DNA of 64,000 bases, taken from NCBI GenBank assembly GCA_016801845.1, contig CM028906.1:3100001-3164000 (forward strand), written 5' to 3'. The stretch's first letter is position 1, and each line of letters opens with the position of its first letter. This document shows positions 61,629 through 64,000 of the stretch, piece after piece. This DNA comes from Polydactylus sextarius. Lineage: Eukaryota > Chordata > Actinopteri > Polynemidae. Position numbers and translations under genes: made by a program. The notes beneath the pieces are model-generated. The model was given only the letters and a program-made list of their open reading frames with translations, was not told where the DNA came from and ran no database searches.

Positions 61629-63489
61629 GTAAGTTTCTCTGATTTCCTCAGTCATGGTGAGGTGTAATAAAACCCAATGTGTTTATAGATTCAATAAAGC
61701 TCTCTGTGTTTGACTCTTTTCTCCCTCCCATGTCTCTCTCCATCTGTGTTGAATACTTGCGTCTGGAAATCTTGTGTTTCTTCCTTGGTGCTGCAGCAGC
61801 AGATCAGTTTTCCATTGGGGCATAGCGTTTGGTTCTGATTGGACGGTGCATGTGGGAGTGCAGGGGTATGGTGCGACTGTATCACCACCATCTGGGTGCA
61901 GAGAGGTGAGGCTGAGGCCAATGAGAGACAGCTGTCATTACTCTGATCGCAACAGGCTACTGCAAACATGATGAGAGAAATGTCTGGTGCAGATCAATGA
62001 CACATCAACACCCGGGAACCACTCGTGCTGAAGAAACGGATCTGTATCGTCTGTGAAAAGATAGTTTTTGTAATAAGAGCACATTTGTCTTACATTTAAC
62101 AGTGTGGTCTTGTCAACAAGTTTAGACATAGTGTGTTCAGTGTATTTTTTTTTAACATCAGTCATCGTTGTAAAACAAAACTAGCAATGTCCTCCGCTGG
62201 AAGGCCAGTGTGTTTTTGTCTGTGCTCAGGTGATGTCCTCTGATTGTCATCATATCTGGAAGAACGGAGGTTTGGATCTGTTGGCTGTCACAGCTTCATC
62301 AAGCGACTATTTTCCCGCAAAACTTGAGTTAAACTAAAACATTTATTATAAAACAATTTTATTTTACTTTTATGCTGGTTTACTGTCTGAATACTGAAAC
62401 AGCAGTGACCTTCACCTGATCCTAACTAGGTGTTTTAGTAGTTTGGTTTGTGGTTTGCACTGCCAACCATTCACCCAGAGCTCCTCACCATGATGTCTGA
62501 CGCACTTCCTGGATTTGAAAAACAAAAGTTGCCAGTAACTGTTTTCCACACAGCAATAAAGTTTCCTCAAAACATCTGGCAAAGTATCTAACATCAACAA
62601 GATCTGTTGTACACACAAGGAACCAAAAAATCTTCTATATATGTTCAGTATGTGGGAAGAAAAAAGGAACACAACAATAAATGCAACTTTTACCTGCAGC
62701 TTGGACACCGCAGTCTCTGTCTCTAAAAGTTGGACCATAAACAGAGTTAAAGTGACAGGAAGTGGCAGGATAAGAGCACAATTAGATTAGTTCAGTCGGG
62801 AGGGGAGAGTGGCATCGTGGTCCCTGGACTCATCCTCTCAGAGATGGCTGGAAGATTAGATAACAGCAACTGAACAACAACTTCCCTCTGTACCGCGATC
62901 AATTCTCTGGTTCAGAGGGGGTGAAAGTGGGCATTCAGTCAACTGAGCACAGCTCTGAAGAAAGTCAGTTTGGGTTCAAGTTAAAGAATATAGGTTTTTG
63001 TACCATTTTTTGGTAAGAGTGGTTAGAAATTGGTAGAATTATCATGAACACATTTCACACTTAAGTTTATTTAGTTAATTTTGAGTCTGTCTCATATATG
63101 GGACTGACCATATCCATATCTGAAAACCACCCATAACAAATGGACTATTCAGTTCTGGCCATGTTTTCTACTACTTCTAGTACTGTTTTCCATGTGATGT
63201 GATGAAAATGTGATGAATTTAGAGACTCCTAAAAGTTCATTGACTTGTGATGTGACTTTCGTTTCCTGTCATTTCTCTTCTGCAGCTAAAGTTTCTCTTC
63301 TTCCAGGCATAATATATCAACCAGAAAAGTCTGAAGTTGAGCTCTCTATATCAAGAACCAATCACTTTCTGGGCTCCATGACCACACACCCCGATACTTT
63401 CATTAAGAATAATTCCTGTGATATCCAGCTAACTAACAACCATTCTACTTTCCATGTTCTGTAATTGTGTTATTGTAATTTCATTCCAG

Positions 63490-63674
63490 GTGGTCTGTCG
63501 CCTCCTCTGATGCTCCCCAGGAACAAAAACAGACCCTGTAAGCCAAAGCAAAGTCGGCAGCCAAAGCAGAGACCTGCTGAGTGTTTCAGCCGGCCACAGA
63601 TCAATATTTTTACTGTAATTCCATCAACCGTCATTATGACTCCAGCTCCAGCTCCTCAGGAGGAGGGTGTTTGA
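63490..63674 (+). CDS. Candidate terminal exon, unrecognised, basic and Pro/Gln-rich
   Basis: TGTTATTGTAATTTCATTCCAG precedes a phase-1 frame open for about 61 codons to a TGA at 63672-63674. It has a basic stretch (RNKNRPCKPKQSRQPKQRP) and ends TPAPAPQEEGV. GC content is higher than the flanks and drops after the stop. Another acceptor-like site (TCTTCTGCAG, 63285) opens a second frame just upstream but it stops at 63464 before this acceptor. No family is recognised and no donor-linked upstream exon is proven. Confidence 0.22.
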
Positions 63675-64000
63675 GGGGGGACAGAAGGACAGAAAACCAT
63701 GAGAGAAAGAGAGAGAGAGGGTGTGGGGGGGAATTTACAGACAGGCTGGGGAGATGGAAAAAATAACAAAAGGACAGACTTGAGAAAAAAGAATATATTT
63801 GGCTTTGTTTTGGTCCTAAACTGTGGTGGAAAAGTTTACTTATTTTGTACACGCGCCATTTCATTTCACAGGCGTCAATTACAAGTCAGTCAGGTCTTGT
63901 AAACAGCAGTTATATGGATTAACAGGTAGTTCGTTTAGTGCATGAAGTTTTGATAATCTATTACCTTGTGGGCTCATTGATTCTGGCAGCACTAGACTTG

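Larger units (their letters stand above)
42110..64000. other. Upstream intergenic flank, distal part
   Basis: Persistently AT-rich. Besides the listed elements, 42.1-43.6, 44.7-46.0, 46.2-47.1, 48.8-49.5, 50.9-59.5 and 62.0-63.2 kb hold no gene I can support. Slightly GC-richer patches without other evidence lie at about 51320-51480, 52120-52500 and 53940-54210. A short GAGAA tandem lies at 61125-61144 and a GA-rich run at 63700-63722. Confidence 0.5.

Overview
This window looks like nuclear DNA from a ray-finned fish, most likely a teleost and possibly a percomorph. It carries dense CA/GT microsatellites, tRNA-derived SINE copies of a type familiar from fish, hAT and Tc1/mariner relics, fish-type non-LTR retrotransposon 3' ends and the 'GGTTAGGG' and 'ATGGATGG' dispersed repeats. 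It has no long open reading frames and no operon-like layout. Nothing in it looks bacterial, plasmid or phage.

The only gene part I can support well is one first coding exon on the minus strand (16047-16113). It has an ATG in good context, a hydrophobic signal peptide and a consensus splice donor, and it sits below a purine-rich, CpG-containing 5' UTR/promoter region (about 16114-16560). On this reading, bases 1-16046 are part of a first intron longer than 16 kb, and about 16.6-64 kb is the upstream intergenic flank. I could not name the gene. The phase-1 junction right after a signal peptide fits a secreted or type I cell-surface protein, such as an Ig/FN3-type receptor.

Layout: 1-16 kb is intron, with several non-repetitive, moderately GC-rich blocks that look like conserved noncoding DNA, one perfect DR5 retinoic-acid-type motif (3240-3256), a 34-bp perfect palindrome, one SINE and one LINE fragment. 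16-25.7 kb is flank with microsatellites, two copies of minisatellite-like fish repeats and further noncoding blocks. 25.7-29 kb is a transposon-rich patch (Tc1 relic, SINE, ATGGATGG repeat) around one noncoding block. 30-40 kb is AT-rich flank with scattered noncoding blocks. 40.2-42.1 kb holds a fold-back element followed by a decayed hAT transposon carrying a long (TAA)n tract. 42-64 kb is AT-rich flank with a LINE fragment, an inverted-repeat hairpin (60631-60695), a TATA-box promoter-like site and several splice-flanked open frames that might be exons of unrecognised or decayed genes.

The very large intron and long gene-poor flank with many non-repetitive blocks would fit a developmentally regulated locus, but conservation was not tested. 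I found no clear undescribed system. The best leads are the DR5 site, the hairpin, and the two-exon reading frame at 43.7/44.5 kb.
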